In this document: piece after piece, positions 47,717 through 56,858 of the stretch
How the letters are laid out: every line of letters starts with the position of its first letter
Position numbering within the stretch: the stretch's first letter is position 1
Source: Mucilaginibacter mallensis
GTDB lineage: Bacteria > Bacteroidota > Bacteroidia > Sphingobacteriales > Sphingobacteriaceae
Direction of reading: 5' to 3'
Length of the DNA stretch: 64,000 nucleotides
Assembly (NCBI RefSeq): GCF_900105165.1
Contig: NZ_LT629740.1
Coordinates: 3,658,001-3,722,000, forward strand
Position numbers and translations under genes: made by a program
Notes under the pieces: model-generated
Databases searched by the model: none
The model's input: only the letters and a program-made list of their open reading frames with translations
Told to the model about the DNA's origin: nothing

Positions 47717-48721
47717 ATGTATTCTAAAGAATTAAGCGACCTATCCTATTCAGTACTTGATTTGGCAACTGTTGTTGCCGGACAGACTATTCAAGGTACC
47801 TATCATAATAGCCTTGAAATAGCTCAACAGGCTGAAAAATCAGGTTATACCCGTTATTGGTTTGCCGAACACCATAATATGGCAAATGTTGCCAGCTCTG
47901 CCACCGCTGTTTTAATAGGCTATGTTGCAGGTGGTACTAAAACTATCAGGGTTGGATCCGGTGGTATTATGCTGCCTAACCACGCGCCATTAATCATTGC
48001 CGAACAATTTGGTACGCTAGCCTCTTTATACCCCAACCGTATCGATCTGGGCCTGGGCCGCGCACCGGGCACCGACCAGGTAACAGCTATGGCTATCCGT
48101 GGTGAAAACTTCCATGCTTCGCATTATTTTCCCGAGGATGTACAAAGCCTGCAAAACTTTTTTTCAGCAGATAATTATGATGCTAAGGTCCGCGCCATCC
48201 CCGGCGAAGGGATTGATATACCCATATGGATCTTAGGTTCAAGTACGGATAGCGCAAGACTTGCTGCCGCTAAGGGATTGCCTTATGCATTTGCCAGTCA
48301 CTTTGCCCCCACTTATTTTTTGGAAGCGATTGAGCTTTACCGCCGAAACTTCAAGCCATCAGAACATTTAAAAGAACCTTATGTAATGGCCTGTGTGAAT
48401 GTGGTAATGGCTGACACTGATGAGGAAGCTGAATACCTATCAACCTCGGTAAAGCAACTATTTATGGGCATAGTAACCGGGAAAAGAAAACCATTACAGC
48501 CGCCTGTACATGATATGCGTACCGTTTGGAACGACATTGAAAAGGAAGCCGTTATGCAGATGCTGGCCTATTCTTTTATAGGCGGACCGGAAAAGATAAA
48601 AAGAGACATGCAGGCCTTTATTGATAAAACAGGAATTAACGAGGTAATGGCAACTTCGCATATATATGACCATAAAGCGCGGTTAAAATCATACCAACTG
48701 CTTGCAGAGGCTTTAAAGTAA
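47717..48721 (+). CDS. LLM-class flavin-dependent oxidoreductase
   Basis: 334 residues from the ATG at 47717. A bacterial-luciferase-like TIM barrel: [29 protein letters not shown] start (here [15 protein letters not shown]), [46 protein letters not shown] core and [15 protein letters not shown]. It uses reduced FMN to oxidise an unknown substrate; alkanal-monooxygenase-like members near Old Yellow Enzyme genes are common. Monocistronic, with its own -7 box and a terminator shared with the convergent OYE gene. Confidence 0.9.
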   Translation: MYSKELSDLSYSVLDLATVVAGQTIQGTYHNSLEIAQQAEKSGYTRYWFAEHHNMANVASSATAVLIGYVAGGTKTIRVGSGGIMLPNHAPLIIAEQFGTLASLYPNRIDLGLGRAPGTDQVTAMAIRGENFHASHYFPEDVQSLQNFFSADNYDAKVRAIPGEGIDIPIWILGSSTDSARLAAAKGLPYAFASHFAPTYFLEAIELYRRNFKPSEHLKEPYVMACVNVVMADTDEEAEYLSTSVKQLFMGIVTGKRKPLQPPVHDMRTVWNDIEKEAVMQMLAYSFIGGPEKIKRDMQAFIDKTGINEVMATSHIYDHKARLKSYQLLAEALK

Positions 48722-48734
48722 CGTAGACTTTAAA

Positions 48735-48775
48735 CAAGAAAGCCTGATGTAATCCATCAGGCTTTCTTTGTTTTA
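48735..48775. terminator. bidirectional intrinsic terminator
   Basis: Stem AAGAAAGCCTGATG with CATCAGGCTTTCTT around a short loop, and T-rich flanks on both strands, between the convergent LLM and OYE genes. Confidence 0.9.
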
Positions 48776-48790
48776 TATAGATTTCTCGGT

Positions 48791-49897
48791 TTATGACATT
48801 ACCAGTTCACCAAGTGCTTCTTTACTAAAGCCTTTTAACTCATCGGTACGGCCTTCTTTTATTTTTTGAGGCCAGAAAGGATCAGCCAATATTGGCCTGC
48901 CTACGGCTACTAAATCAAAATCGCCCCTGTCCATGCGTCTAACTAACTCATCCAATGAGCTAGGCTCAGAACTTTCACCGGCAAATGCGCCGAAGAAATC
49001 GCCTGTTAAACCTACCGAACCAACGGTGATAGTAGCTTTACCGCTAACCTTTTTTACCCATCCGGCAAAATTCAGGTCAGAACCTTCAAACTCTGGCTCC
49101 CAAAAGCGGCGTTGCGAAGCATGAAATATATCTATACCTGCATCAGCTAGAGGGTTTATCCAGGCTTCCATTTCCTGCGGGGTTTTAGCTAATTGATTAG
49201 TATAAGCCGACGGTTTAAATTGCGATAAACGTATAATAACGGCGAAATCTTCACCCACACGTTTTCTCACTTCTTTTATAACCTCAATAGCAAAACGGCT
49301 GCGCTCAGGCAAGGTTTTACCACCATAAATATCAGTACGTTCATTTGTACCTTCCCAAAAAAACTGGTCGATCAGGTAACCATGTGCGCCATGTATCTCT
49401 ACACAATCAAAACCTAAGCTTTTAGCGTCGGCCGCTGCCTGGCCATATGCTTTAATAACATCGGCAATATCACTTTCGGTCATGGTTTTACCATTGTTAA
49501 AACCGGGGCGATTCAAACCTGATGGCCCTTCAAATGGTTCAGATGGCACCCAACCCGAACGATGATTGTCCATAATGCCCATATGCCAGATCTGAGGCCC
49601 CATGGCACCACCAGCGCTATGCACACCATCAATTACGTTTTTCCAGCCGGCCAATGCTTGTTCACCATAAAAATGAGGAATATTAGCATCATTTGATGAA
49701 GATACACGGTTAATTACCGTTCCTTCTGATAAGATCAAACCAGCTTCGCCTTCGGCCCTTTTACGGTAATACGCGGCAACGTCAGCTGTAGGAATGCCAT
49801 TAGGCGAAAATGAACGCGTCATGGGCGCCATAACTATGCGGTTCTTTATATTTAATGATTTGAGGCTAAATGGCCTGAATAAGCTATCGGTATTCAT
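48791..49897 (-). CDS. Old Yellow Enzyme-family alkene reductase
   Basis: 368 residues, an FMN-dependent NAD(P)H oxidoreductase. RIVMAPMTRSFSPNGIP at the N-terminus, EIHGAHGYLIDQFFWEGTNERTDIYGG with the substrate-binding His pair replaced by the HGAHGYL stretch, and VAVGRPILADP at the phosphate-binding end. It reduces electrophilic alkenes, and similar enzymes act on nitro compounds and quinones. It follows an ArsR regulator gene by 18 nt in the same operon, a pairing suggestive of electrophile-stress control. Confidence 0.94.
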   Translation of the reverse strand: MNTDSLFRPFSLKSLNIKNRIVMAPMTRSFSPNGIPTADVAAYYRKRAEGEAGLILSEGTVINRVSSSNDANIPHFYGEQALAGWKNVIDGVHSAGGAMGPQIWHMGIMDNHRSGWVPSEPFEGPSGLNRPGFNNGKTMTESDIADVIKAYGQAAADAKSLGFDCVEIHGAHGYLIDQFFWEGTNERTDIYGGKTLPERSRFAIEVIKEVRKRVGEDFAVIIRLSQFKPSAYTNQLAKTPQEMEAWINPLADAGIDIFHASQRRFWEPEFEGSDLNFAGWVKKVSGKATITVGSVGLTGDFFGAFAGESSEPSSLDELVRRMDRGDFDLVAVGRPILADPFWPQKIKEGRTDELKGFSKEALGELVMS

Positions 49898-49915
49898 ATA
49901 TGTATGTTTAATTTT

Positions 49916-50215
49916 TTAAATTTCTGATTGAATTAATTGACTTAAAGCTGCAAATGCTTCTTCGTTTCTTTTGTAATAGGTCCACTGCCCTTTACGGGTT
50001 GAGGTAACCAGGCCTGCACGCTGTAAAACAGATAGATACTCTGATACTGTAGATTGCGTAAGCCCTGTTTTTAGCTGGATCTGACCAACGCAAACCCCAT
50101 CGGCATAGCCATGAACTGCTTGTTCCGGAAAACTAAACTCAGGGTCTTTAAGCCATGCTAATATCTGCAGTCTGGTTTTATTGGAGAGTGCCTTAAAAAT
50201 TTCTACCTGATCCAT
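49916..50215 (-). CDS. ArsR/SmtB-family repressor controlling the OYE gene
   Basis: A 99-residue winged-helix repressor: EIFKALSNKTRLQILAWL, then the recognition helix KTGLTQSTVSEYLSVLQRAGLV and the beta-wing TRKGQWTYYKRNEE. It has only one cysteine (in DGVCVGQI, start of helix 3), so a classical two- or three-Cys metal site is not complete; sensing by a single reactive Cys is possible but not shown. The ATG at 50215 follows a -7 box by four bases. A palindrome overlaps that promoter, so it probably represses itself and the OYE gene. Confidence 0.9.
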   Translation of the reverse strand: MDQVEIFKALSNKTRLQILAWLKDPEFSFPEQAVHGYADGVCVGQIQLKTGLTQSTVSEYLSVLQRAGLVTSTRKGQWTYYKRNEEAFAALSQLIQSEI

Positions 50216-50219
50216 AGTA

Positions 50220-50227
50220 CAAAGATA
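50220..50227 (-). promoter_or_regulatory. -7 box (TATCTTTG) of the arsR-OYE operon
   Basis: Reads TATCTTTG on the minus strand, four bases before the ATG. A TTGG about 20 nt further upstream could be the -33 element. Confidence 0.65.
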
Positions 50228-50247
50228 TATCGATTATTCCCGATATA
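50226..50247. promoter_or_regulatory. palindromic operator for the ArsR regulator
   Basis: TATATCG and CGATATA are perfect inverted arms around an 8-nt spacer and lie between the presumed -33 and -7 boxes, overlapping the latter by two bases. This is where an ArsR-type dimer would block RNA polymerase. Confidence 0.6.
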
Positions 50248-50270
50248 CCAATTATCTTGAGGTTATGACG

Positions 50271-52181
50271 CTAAGCTGATATTGGAGGGTCAAACAAGGT
50301 TAAGCGGGTAACCTGATGGTTGCTGTTTATAGGCAGCTCTATAAAAAACTCTGTTCCCATATCTGCTTCGCTTTTAAACCATATTTTACCGTTATGGGCC
50401 TCCACAATTTGTTTGCTGATGTATAAACCCAGCCCATAAGGCTGCTCGCCCTGCGTGCCTTTACGTTTAGCAGTGGTAAACGGATCGAATATCTTATTTT
50501 GTATGATAGTTGGGATGCCCATGCCTGTATCCTTTACAATGATCAATACCTTATTTTGCAGTAATTTGGTATCAATATGTATTTCGCTCCCTGCCGGACT
50601 AAACTTGATAGAGTTAATGATCAAATTATTCATTACCCGCCAAAGCTTTTCTTTATCGCCCTGGATGATAACCTGCAAATTGGTACTTAATACAAGCTGC
50701 TGATTTTTGTCTTTTGCCCTAAAACTAAGCAGGTGTACGCATTGATGTAATAATTCGTCAATGTTTATACCCTCTCTCTTAACGTTCTTATGCTGATCAA
50801 AATCAGTATCCATCAGTTCGTTTATCAGTTCCATGCAATTCTTGCTTGATTCCTGCAATAGGTTCATCAATTCTTTAGCTTCATGCGATAAGTTTCTATC
50901 AGCCTGAACAATACCGGCAATAGCGCTGATGCCCCCAATGGGGTTACGAAGATCATGCGCTACAATTTTAATTACACGGGCATAGTCCTTATTCATCACA
51001 TCCAGGGCCTCCATAGTTAACTCCGATTGCTGAAACTGTAAGCGCAATGCTTCGGCGGTCCTGTTTAGTTTTTTCCAGTTACGCCATAATATCAGCAGTA
51101 TAATAATAGTTAGTATACATACCAATACGGCAAGTGTCAAAAACAGCTGCTGGTAGGTGGATTGCACATGGGCCGACTCAAGTTGCTGATCTTTCAAGGC
51201 ATATTCTATATAATCAATCCCCGAATTATTATCAATCTTTTCCTGCATATCATTCAGCTCTAGCAATTCGCGGCTGTAATAAAAAGCAGTTGCATTATCT
51301 TTTTTTGCAATATAAAAATCATATAATTTTCTAATAATTAAGCTATTATAAACTCCATATCCTTTTTGTCTGGCTATTTCAAGGCCCTGCCTATAATAAT
51401 TTATGGCCTTTGCCGAATCAGTTAGGGTAAACTGATCACCAAGGTCAATAAGCATATCCAGCGATAAATAATAAAGATTGCTGCTTAGCGTATTAGCTGC
51501 ATCCTGCTGTAATAATGCTATGCCTTTAGCGGGCTCACCATTCTTTATATAATAATCTGCTATCAGCTGTTCAATGGCCAGCAACACCCTTTTATCATTA
51601 TACTTTGTAGCAATTTGCTTTGCCCGGTTAATATAAATCAAAATAGAATCTTTGCTAATACTGCCTGGATATTGCAGGGTATAGTTGTACAAAACCAATG
51701 ACATGATGGAATCGCGGCTTAAGCTTTTACCCTTTTCAATGGCCTGTTTATATGTATTTATAGCTTTCTGGTTCTTCCCTATTTCCTGGTATACCATAGC
51801 TATGTTCATGGTAGCCAGCACCATGTTTGACGTGTCGTTTATTGCTTTGTAGCTATTAAAAGCATCATTGTAATAACGGAGCGCCAATTGCAGGTTCCCC
51901 CGCATATCGAATATGATACCCAGATTATTTGTGGCATCGGCTTTGCCTTTGGCATATTGCAACCTATCGGCTATACTGCGGGCGCGGTCTGTGTAGTAAA
52001 AGGAGCTGTCTAGGTTGTTTTCATAAGATAGCATTCCCAGTCTGTTGAGGGCATCAACATAGCGCAGACTATCATGTATATATGGCAGTTGCTTTTGTAT
52101 TTGCCTGATGTTATCCAATTGCGCATAGCACAAACGACACATCAATACCAATAAAGCAACCAATACCAAAACTCTCTTCAT
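50271..52181 (-). CDS. TPR-containing sensor histidine kinase
   Basis: 636 residues: signal peptide (ends CYAQ), about six TPR repeats in the periplasm (NLGIIFDMRGNLQLALRYYNDAF; IAMVYQEIGKNQKAINTYKQAI), a transmembrane helix (LFLTLAVLVCILTIIILLI), a coiled coil, the HisKA phosphoacceptor in IVAHDLRNPIGG (His near residue 410) and an HATPase domain (NNLIINSIKFSPAGS, DTGMGIP, GLGLYISKQIVEAH). No response regulator gene is adjacent, so it is an orphan kinase. It lies upstream of arsR on the same strand, 55 nt away, but arsR has its own promoter. Confidence 0.93.
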   Translation of the reverse strand: MKRVLVLVALLVLMCRLCYAQLDNIRQIQKQLPYIHDSLRYVDALNRLGMLSYENNLDSSFYYTDRARSIADRLQYAKGKADATNNLGIIFDMRGNLQLALRYYNDAFNSYKAINDTSNMVLATMNIAMVYQEIGKNQKAINTYKQAIEKGKSLSRDSIMSLVLYNYTLQYPGSISKDSILIYINRAKQIATKYNDKRVLLAIEQLIADYYIKNGEPAKGIALLQQDAANTLSSNLYYLSLDMLIDLGDQFTLTDSAKAINYYRQGLEIARQKGYGVYNSLIIRKLYDFYIAKKDNATAFYYSRELLELNDMQEKIDNNSGIDYIEYALKDQQLESAHVQSTYQQLFLTLAVLVCILTIIILLILWRNWKKLNRTAEALRLQFQQSELTMEALDVMNKDYARVIKIVAHDLRNPIGGISAIAGIVQADRNLSHEAKELMNLLQESSKNCMELINELMDTDFDQHKNVKREGINIDELLHQCVHLLSFRAKDKNQQLVLSTNLQVIIQGDKEKLWRVMNNLIINSIKFSPAGSEIHIDTKLLQNKVLIIVKDTGMGIPTIIQNKIFDPFTTAKRKGTQGEQPYGLGLYISKQIVEAHNGKIWFKSEADMGTEFFIELPINSNHQVTRLTLFDPPISA

Positions 52182-52361
52182 TGGATATGGATCAGGTACG
52201 ACAAGCTAAAAATAAAAAATATAAATACCTAATATAAAATAAGGCTGTTAATAAAAATGCATATAACTCTCTTTAACGCAAGCTGTTGACTGAAAGTTGA
52301 ATTAGTTGTATTTTTATTAGCGCAGGCCGTATATTAGGGAAGTAATTAATGATTTTAAAAG

Positions 52362-52904
52362 ATGGGGAAAGAGGCTAATATTGATAAGAATGGAGGCGTT
52401 ATCTGGCTCTATGGCATCTCGGGCGCTGGTAAAACTACTATATCCAAATTACTTAAGGAGCAGCTTAGCCAGGCAGGCTATTTATCAATTATACTGGATG
52501 GTGATGAGTTAAGGAGTGGTATTAATAACGACCTTTCATTTACGCAGGCCGACAGATCAGAAAACATAAGGCGGGTGGCCGAGATGGCAAAACTGCTGGC
52601 AAAGAATAACATCCTGGTGATATGCGCCCTCATCACCCCGCTACAGGAACACAGGGCATTGGCCAGGAAGATCATCAATGAGAATTTCTACGAGATATTT
52701 ATTAATTGCCCGCTGGAAGTATGTGAAAGCCGCGATGTGAAAGGCCTATACAAACTATCACGGGCAAAAAAGATCGAAAATTTCACCGGAATAGACTCCG
52801 GTTTTGAGTATGCAAATCATGCAGACCTGGTATTGCTAACTGCCGATTCTACCCCGCAGGCATCTATGCAGATATTGTATGATTTCCTGTTAAAGCAATT
52901 CTGA
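52362..52904 (+). CDS. cysC: adenylyl-sulfate (APS) kinase
   Basis: Phosphorylates APS to PAPS with ATP. 180 residues with P-loop GISGAGKT (18-25), LDGDELRSGINNDLSFTQADRSENIRRV, and the lid region KGLYKLSRAKKIENFTGIDSGFE. All are standard for CysC. There is no ATP sulfurylase (cysDN) or PAPS reductase gene in the window. Its stop codon touches the stop codon of cysQ on the other strand, so the gene making PAPS faces the gene removing its by-product PAP. PAPS may serve sulfate transfer as well as assimilation. Confidence 0.93.
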   Translation: MGKEANIDKNGGVIWLYGISGAGKTTISKLLKEQLSQAGYLSIILDGDELRSGINNDLSFTQADRSENIRRVAEMAKLLAKNNILVICALITPLQEHRALARKIINENFYEIFINCPLEVCESRDVKGLYKLSRAKKIENFTGIDSGFEYANHADLVLLTADSTPQASMQILYDFLLKQF

Positions 52905-53705
52905 TCACTCCGCAATTACGCGGCTAATGCTGCAAATAAAGCTGCTGTTGAGTAATGAGGGTTTGTTGTAAACGAAGGGCTCGCCATTGGGCATAGCCAT
53001 ATAAGCCCCGCTGTAAATAGCTATGGCATGGCCCGCTGCGGTATCCCACTCCATAGTTGGGCCATGGCGGTAATAGACCTGGGCGCTTCCCTCGGCTATC
53101 ATACAAAACTTTAGCGAGCTGCCTGCAGATATGATGTTGGTTACATTATATTTTGCCAATAAAGCGGCTTCTTCATCCGATGAATGTGTACGGCTGCCTA
53201 CAGCTGTCCAGTTATCAATTTTCGGGGATAAAAAAAGATGTTTTACCCCTCCGTCAGCCGCTATCTTCCAGCTACCGATCTTTGAGCCGCCAAAATACAT
53301 AATACCGGTTACCGGCACATAAATCACACCTAAAACAGGCTTATCTTTATAGATCAAAGCGATGTTCACGGTGAATTCACCGTTGCGTTTAATAAACTCT
53401 TTGGTGCCGTCCAATGGGTCAACGCACCAGTAATAATCCCAGGCTTTCCGTTCTTCGTAAGGAATATTCTTGCCTTCTTCGGATAACAGCGGAATCTCAG
53501 GCGTTAATGCAGCTAATCCGGCGGCAATAATTTGATGAGAAACTGAATCGGCCAGCGTAAGCGGCGATTCATCGGCCTTATAGGTTACCGAGCTATTCTC
53601 CGGGTCATCGTTATACACTTTTAATATGCCTGCACCAGCCTGTTTTGCAATGGCAAGCAGTTTATCAATATCGATTTTATGGTCGTTATTTATATTGAAT
53701 ATCAT
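52905..53705 (-). CDS. cysQ: 3'(2'),5'-bisphosphate nucleotidase
   Basis: 266 residues of the inositol-monophosphatase superfamily. Metal ligands are visible in LLSEEGK, DPLDGTKEFIKRNGEF and EWDTAAGHAI; the DPLDGTKEFI form is characteristic of CysQ, which hydrolyses PAP to AMP and relieves inhibition of sulfotransfer and PAPS reduction. It is the last gene of the minus-strand locus, 23 nt behind the DUF5107 gene, and abuts cysC. Activity on inositol phosphates cannot be ruled out by sequence. Confidence 0.92.
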   Translation of the reverse strand: MIFNINNDHKIDIDKLLAIAKQAGAGILKVYNDDPENSSVTYKADESPLTLADSVSHQIIAAGLAALTPEIPLLSEEGKNIPYEERKAWDYYWCVDPLDGTKEFIKRNGEFTVNIALIYKDKPVLGVIYVPVTGIMYFGGSKIGSWKIAADGGVKHLFLSPKIDNWTAVGSRTHSSDEEAALLAKYNVTNIISAGSSLKFCMIAEGSAQVYYRHGPTMEWDTAAGHAIAIYSGAYMAMPNGEPFVYNKPSLLNSSFICSISRVIAE

Positions 53706-53728
53706 TTTTAGAACCCGGATTTTAATCG

Positions 53729-56700
53729 TCAGTCAGTTAACCGCTCAATTATACGAACTCCGGAGTCATTTATATCACTTTTTGCTGATTTTTTATTTTC
53801 AAACACTTGTTTGCACCAGGCTACTATTTTATTATCAGGATATTGCTTTACCTGTGCATTCAGCCAATTTGTTGCTGATGCTTTTCCCTGCAATTTCTCA
53901 ATAGCCCAGGCAGCTGCCAGATCATTAGCCGGGATAAAATTGCTAACCGTATTCTCAATTTTAGGCTGAAACTGCACAATGGCTTGCAGGCTTTCATTGG
54001 CCTCCTTGCGCTGCCCTGATTGCTGGTAGCAGAGGTAAGTCATCCAATCCTCTAAACGTTCATCCAGGTTATCCTGATAAGGTTTGCCCACACCTAAATT
54101 GAGCGGCCATTTTTTTGCATCAGTAATAAAAGTTAATGCCGATGCATATCTTTTTGCCTTCATCTCATCAATAGCCTGCATCAGCTCAGCCTCACGGTAC
54201 AACTCACGGCCAATAGTAGCTCCTTCAAATGGCAGGATATCAATTTTCGATAACAGATCGGTACATGGTTTGTAACGTTTGTTTAGCAGTAACGCTTTTG
54301 CATATAGCATACCCATTATATAATTTTCGCTGTGCGACTTATAGAATGGCTCAATAGTAGCCAATGCATTGGCAGGCTGGTCGTGGTCGATATAATATTC
54401 CGTCAATAATTTACAATAGCGCCACTCGCCTTTGTTTAAGCTTACCGCTTTTTGCAGATCGGTTACATCTGTTGCACCCATAACCATAGCGGCACGGGCA
54501 GCATAAAACGGTGCAAATTGCGGTTCATTACCACAGGCTGTGAACAGCTTTTTACTTTCTGCTATGCGGTTCCTGTCCTTGTATAATAAAGCCAGGTAAT
54601 ACTTAGGCTGCCAGTTATTACCTTTTTGCATCGCCCAAAGCAATACTTCTTCGTCAGCCGAACGGTATGGGAATACAAATGCCGGTGATGCATTATTGGC
54701 TTTATCTAAATAAGTAGAATATGATCTTCCCGTTTTATTCTCTAAAAATGCCAGCCAGTAATCAATCAACGCGTTTTCAGGTGATAGTTGCAAAACCTTT
54801 TCGCTTTCAGCATAGCAACCCATTTTATAATAGTCTGTGGCTAATTGCAAATAAGTTTCAATAGGTTGCTCATCACGGATCATGGAAGTAAATGCCGTTT
54901 TACTTTCTTTTGATGGTTGCAGCAGGTACTTTTCAAATTGCGCAAAGTGGTTAAGCTGGTCAAAAGACAAAATTGTATCCAGCACCCTACCCGCATTTTC
55001 CTTTTCGCCCTTATTACGATAAGCAATCGCTTCCGTCTCTAACGCGGCAATATCATACTTATTAAAGCTAAGCGCTTTTGAAGCAAACTCCAATGCTTTA
55101 TCCCAGTTCTTTTCTTTTATGTGTAAACTGCTCAGGCCATTGTAAGCGGCGCTCCGGTAATCCATACTCAGGCCTGCTATATCGAAGCCATCTTCAGCAT
55201 CAATTGTATTACCCAATTGCGCGTTAATTACACCATAGTAGTAATTAGCTCCACCATCATACGTATCAATACTCAATGCTTTTTTAGTTAATTGCAAAGC
55301 CTCCGCATAACGCATGTTATGGTATTGGAGCTCCGCCATTTTAACTAAAGCAGGCAAGTAGTTCGGATCTTTCTGTAAAGCTGCCTGTAGTTTTATTTCT
55401 GCGGATGGATACATTTTCTGATCTATAAGCTCAGCACCCTGGATATATAATCCGTAAGCAGAATTCCAGTCGAAATCCTTTGGTGAATCCAGTGGTCTGC
55501 TAATATTGCCTGCATCAGGTTTTGAATCATAAACTAGCTTATTGCCGCCTAATGTTACTACCAGGTTATCTGCATTCACATTAATTTTAACAGAATCGGC
55601 AAATGTGTTAAGCGGAGTTAAGGAAACTGTGTTGTTGTAGACAATCTTATCACCATCTTTAACCTGAAGCGTATCGGTTAACTTTTGAACAGGATTTAAA
55701 TATAGTTTTAACCAACCATTCTCATATTTCACATTCAACGCCCCATATTGATTAGCCACTACAAAACCCTTGGTTTTTAAAACAGGGTACCAATATTCTG
55801 TCCAGGTATCAGCCGCATTGGGTGCAAAGCTTTTGTGTTTAAATGGCGTGAAAGTACTTTTATCAGCAGTTTGGTTAAATAACCTGCCCGATTGAATTTC
55901 TGAATATTGCCCATCGGTATCGGTGAGTTGTTTTTCCCATATCATGCCTTGTTGCGATAATCCCCAGATCCAGATCTTCTTCCCCGCTTTATCCTCGTGA
56001 CCACCATAACGGGCCATACCGAAATCATCATCGTGCCAGTAAGCGCCAAAAAAGTCGGTGTATTTACCGAACACGTGGTATGATTTGTAAGCGCCAAAAT
56101 TGTTGTTCTCATACAAAGAAACATCCTTGCCATTCTGCTTATTTATTGGCCAGTCGCCATGCTCACCCTCATGGCCCAGGAAATGCGTACCCGGGAAAAT
56201 GTATTGCAAATTGCCCTTTACCTTTATCCCGGTATTCATCCAGTGATAGTATGGCTCTTCAATTGTGTTTGAGTTATACCAGAATGATTTGGTAGTAAAG
56301 TACGCTTTATCCTTCGGCAGGTTGATCTCCATCGTCCAGTAGGTACTGGTGAGCAGGTCAAGCACACTAATGATACAGCTTACGCTGCCATCCTCATTTT
56401 TACGAGTGAGATAATCAACCGGTGTAACAGAATTTGGCGTATGTCCGATAATACCATAGTTGGGCTCAATACCACCGCTCGTCCACGGGCCGCGCATGGC
56501 AATATCACGGAACTTAACCGCATGGTTATAATAAATAAAAGATTTCCCTGTGGATTTTTCAACGGCCGACCAGATCTTGCCCCCTATCTCCGGCAATATC
56601 ATCAGCTTGATATAATCGTTTTCCAGCTCTACTATTTTCCATTCCTTTTGTACCGGTTTATCGGTAAAACCATCGTAACGGAAATAGGGATAGATATTGG

Positions 56701-56836
56701 TATACGTGGGTATAGGGTTTGGATCCGAAAACGGGTAGGTGGTAAACGTTTTATTGTACTCGTTGATAGTCGCATTGTTCTGCGCAAAACCAGGGATACA
56801 ATAGCAGAGAAAAAATAACAAAACTAATTTTCGCAT
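53729..56836 (-). CDS. DUF5107 mutarotase-like/TPR secreted protein
   Basis: 1035 residues; signal peptide ending FAQ. Residues about 30-400 resemble DUF5107, a galactose-mutarotase-like beta-supersandwich (VELENDYIKLMILPEIGGKIWSAVEKSTGK, GGIEPNYGIIGHTPNSVTPVDY, YHWMNTGIK, KIWIWGLSQQGMIWEKQLTDTDGQYSEIQSG). The rest is a long run of TPR-type helices (ALVKMAELQYHNMRYAEALQLTKKAL). Family members occur in polysaccharide loci and may bind or cleave carbohydrate, but I know no proven reaction. It follows the M60 peptidase gene by 22 nt. Confidence 0.82.
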   Translation of the reverse strand: MRKLVLLFFLCYCIPGFAQNNATINEYNKTFTTYPFSDPNPIPTYTNIYPYFRYDGFTDKPVQKEWKIVELENDYIKLMILPEIGGKIWSAVEKSTGKSFIYYNHAVKFRDIAMRGPWTSGGIEPNYGIIGHTPNSVTPVDYLTRKNEDGSVSCIISVLDLLTSTYWTMEINLPKDKAYFTTKSFWYNSNTIEEPYYHWMNTGIKVKGNLQYIFPGTHFLGHEGEHGDWPINKQNGKDVSLYENNNFGAYKSYHVFGKYTDFFGAYWHDDDFGMARYGGHEDKAGKKIWIWGLSQQGMIWEKQLTDTDGQYSEIQSGRLFNQTADKSTFTPFKHKSFAPNAADTWTEYWYPVLKTKGFVVANQYGALNVKYENGWLKLYLNPVQKLTDTLQVKDGDKIVYNNTVSLTPLNTFADSVKINVNADNLVVTLGGNKLVYDSKPDAGNISRPLDSPKDFDWNSAYGLYIQGAELIDQKMYPSAEIKLQAALQKDPNYLPALVKMAELQYHNMRYAEALQLTKKALSIDTYDGGANYYYGVINAQLGNTIDAEDGFDIAGLSMDYRSAAYNGLSSLHIKEKNWDKALEFASKALSFNKYDIAALETEAIAYRNKGEKENAGRVLDTILSFDQLNHFAQFEKYLLQPSKESKTAFTSMIRDEQPIETYLQLATDYYKMGCYAESEKVLQLSPENALIDYWLAFLENKTGRSYSTYLDKANNASPAFVFPYRSADEEVLLWAMQKGNNWQPKYYLALLYKDRNRIAESKKLFTACGNEPQFAPFYAARAAMVMGATDVTDLQKAVSLNKGEWRYCKLLTEYYIDHDQPANALATIEPFYKSHSENYIMGMLYAKALLLNKRYKPCTDLLSKIDILPFEGATIGRELYREAELMQAIDEMKAKRYASALTFITDAKKWPLNLGVGKPYQDNLDERLEDWMTYLCYQQSGQRKEANESLQAIVQFQPKIENTVSNFIPANDLAAAWAIEKLQGKASATNWLNAQVKQYPDNKIVAWCKQVFENKKSAKSDINDSGVRIIERLTD

Positions 56837-56858
56837 GTTGAGTATTTTAGCAGTTCAA

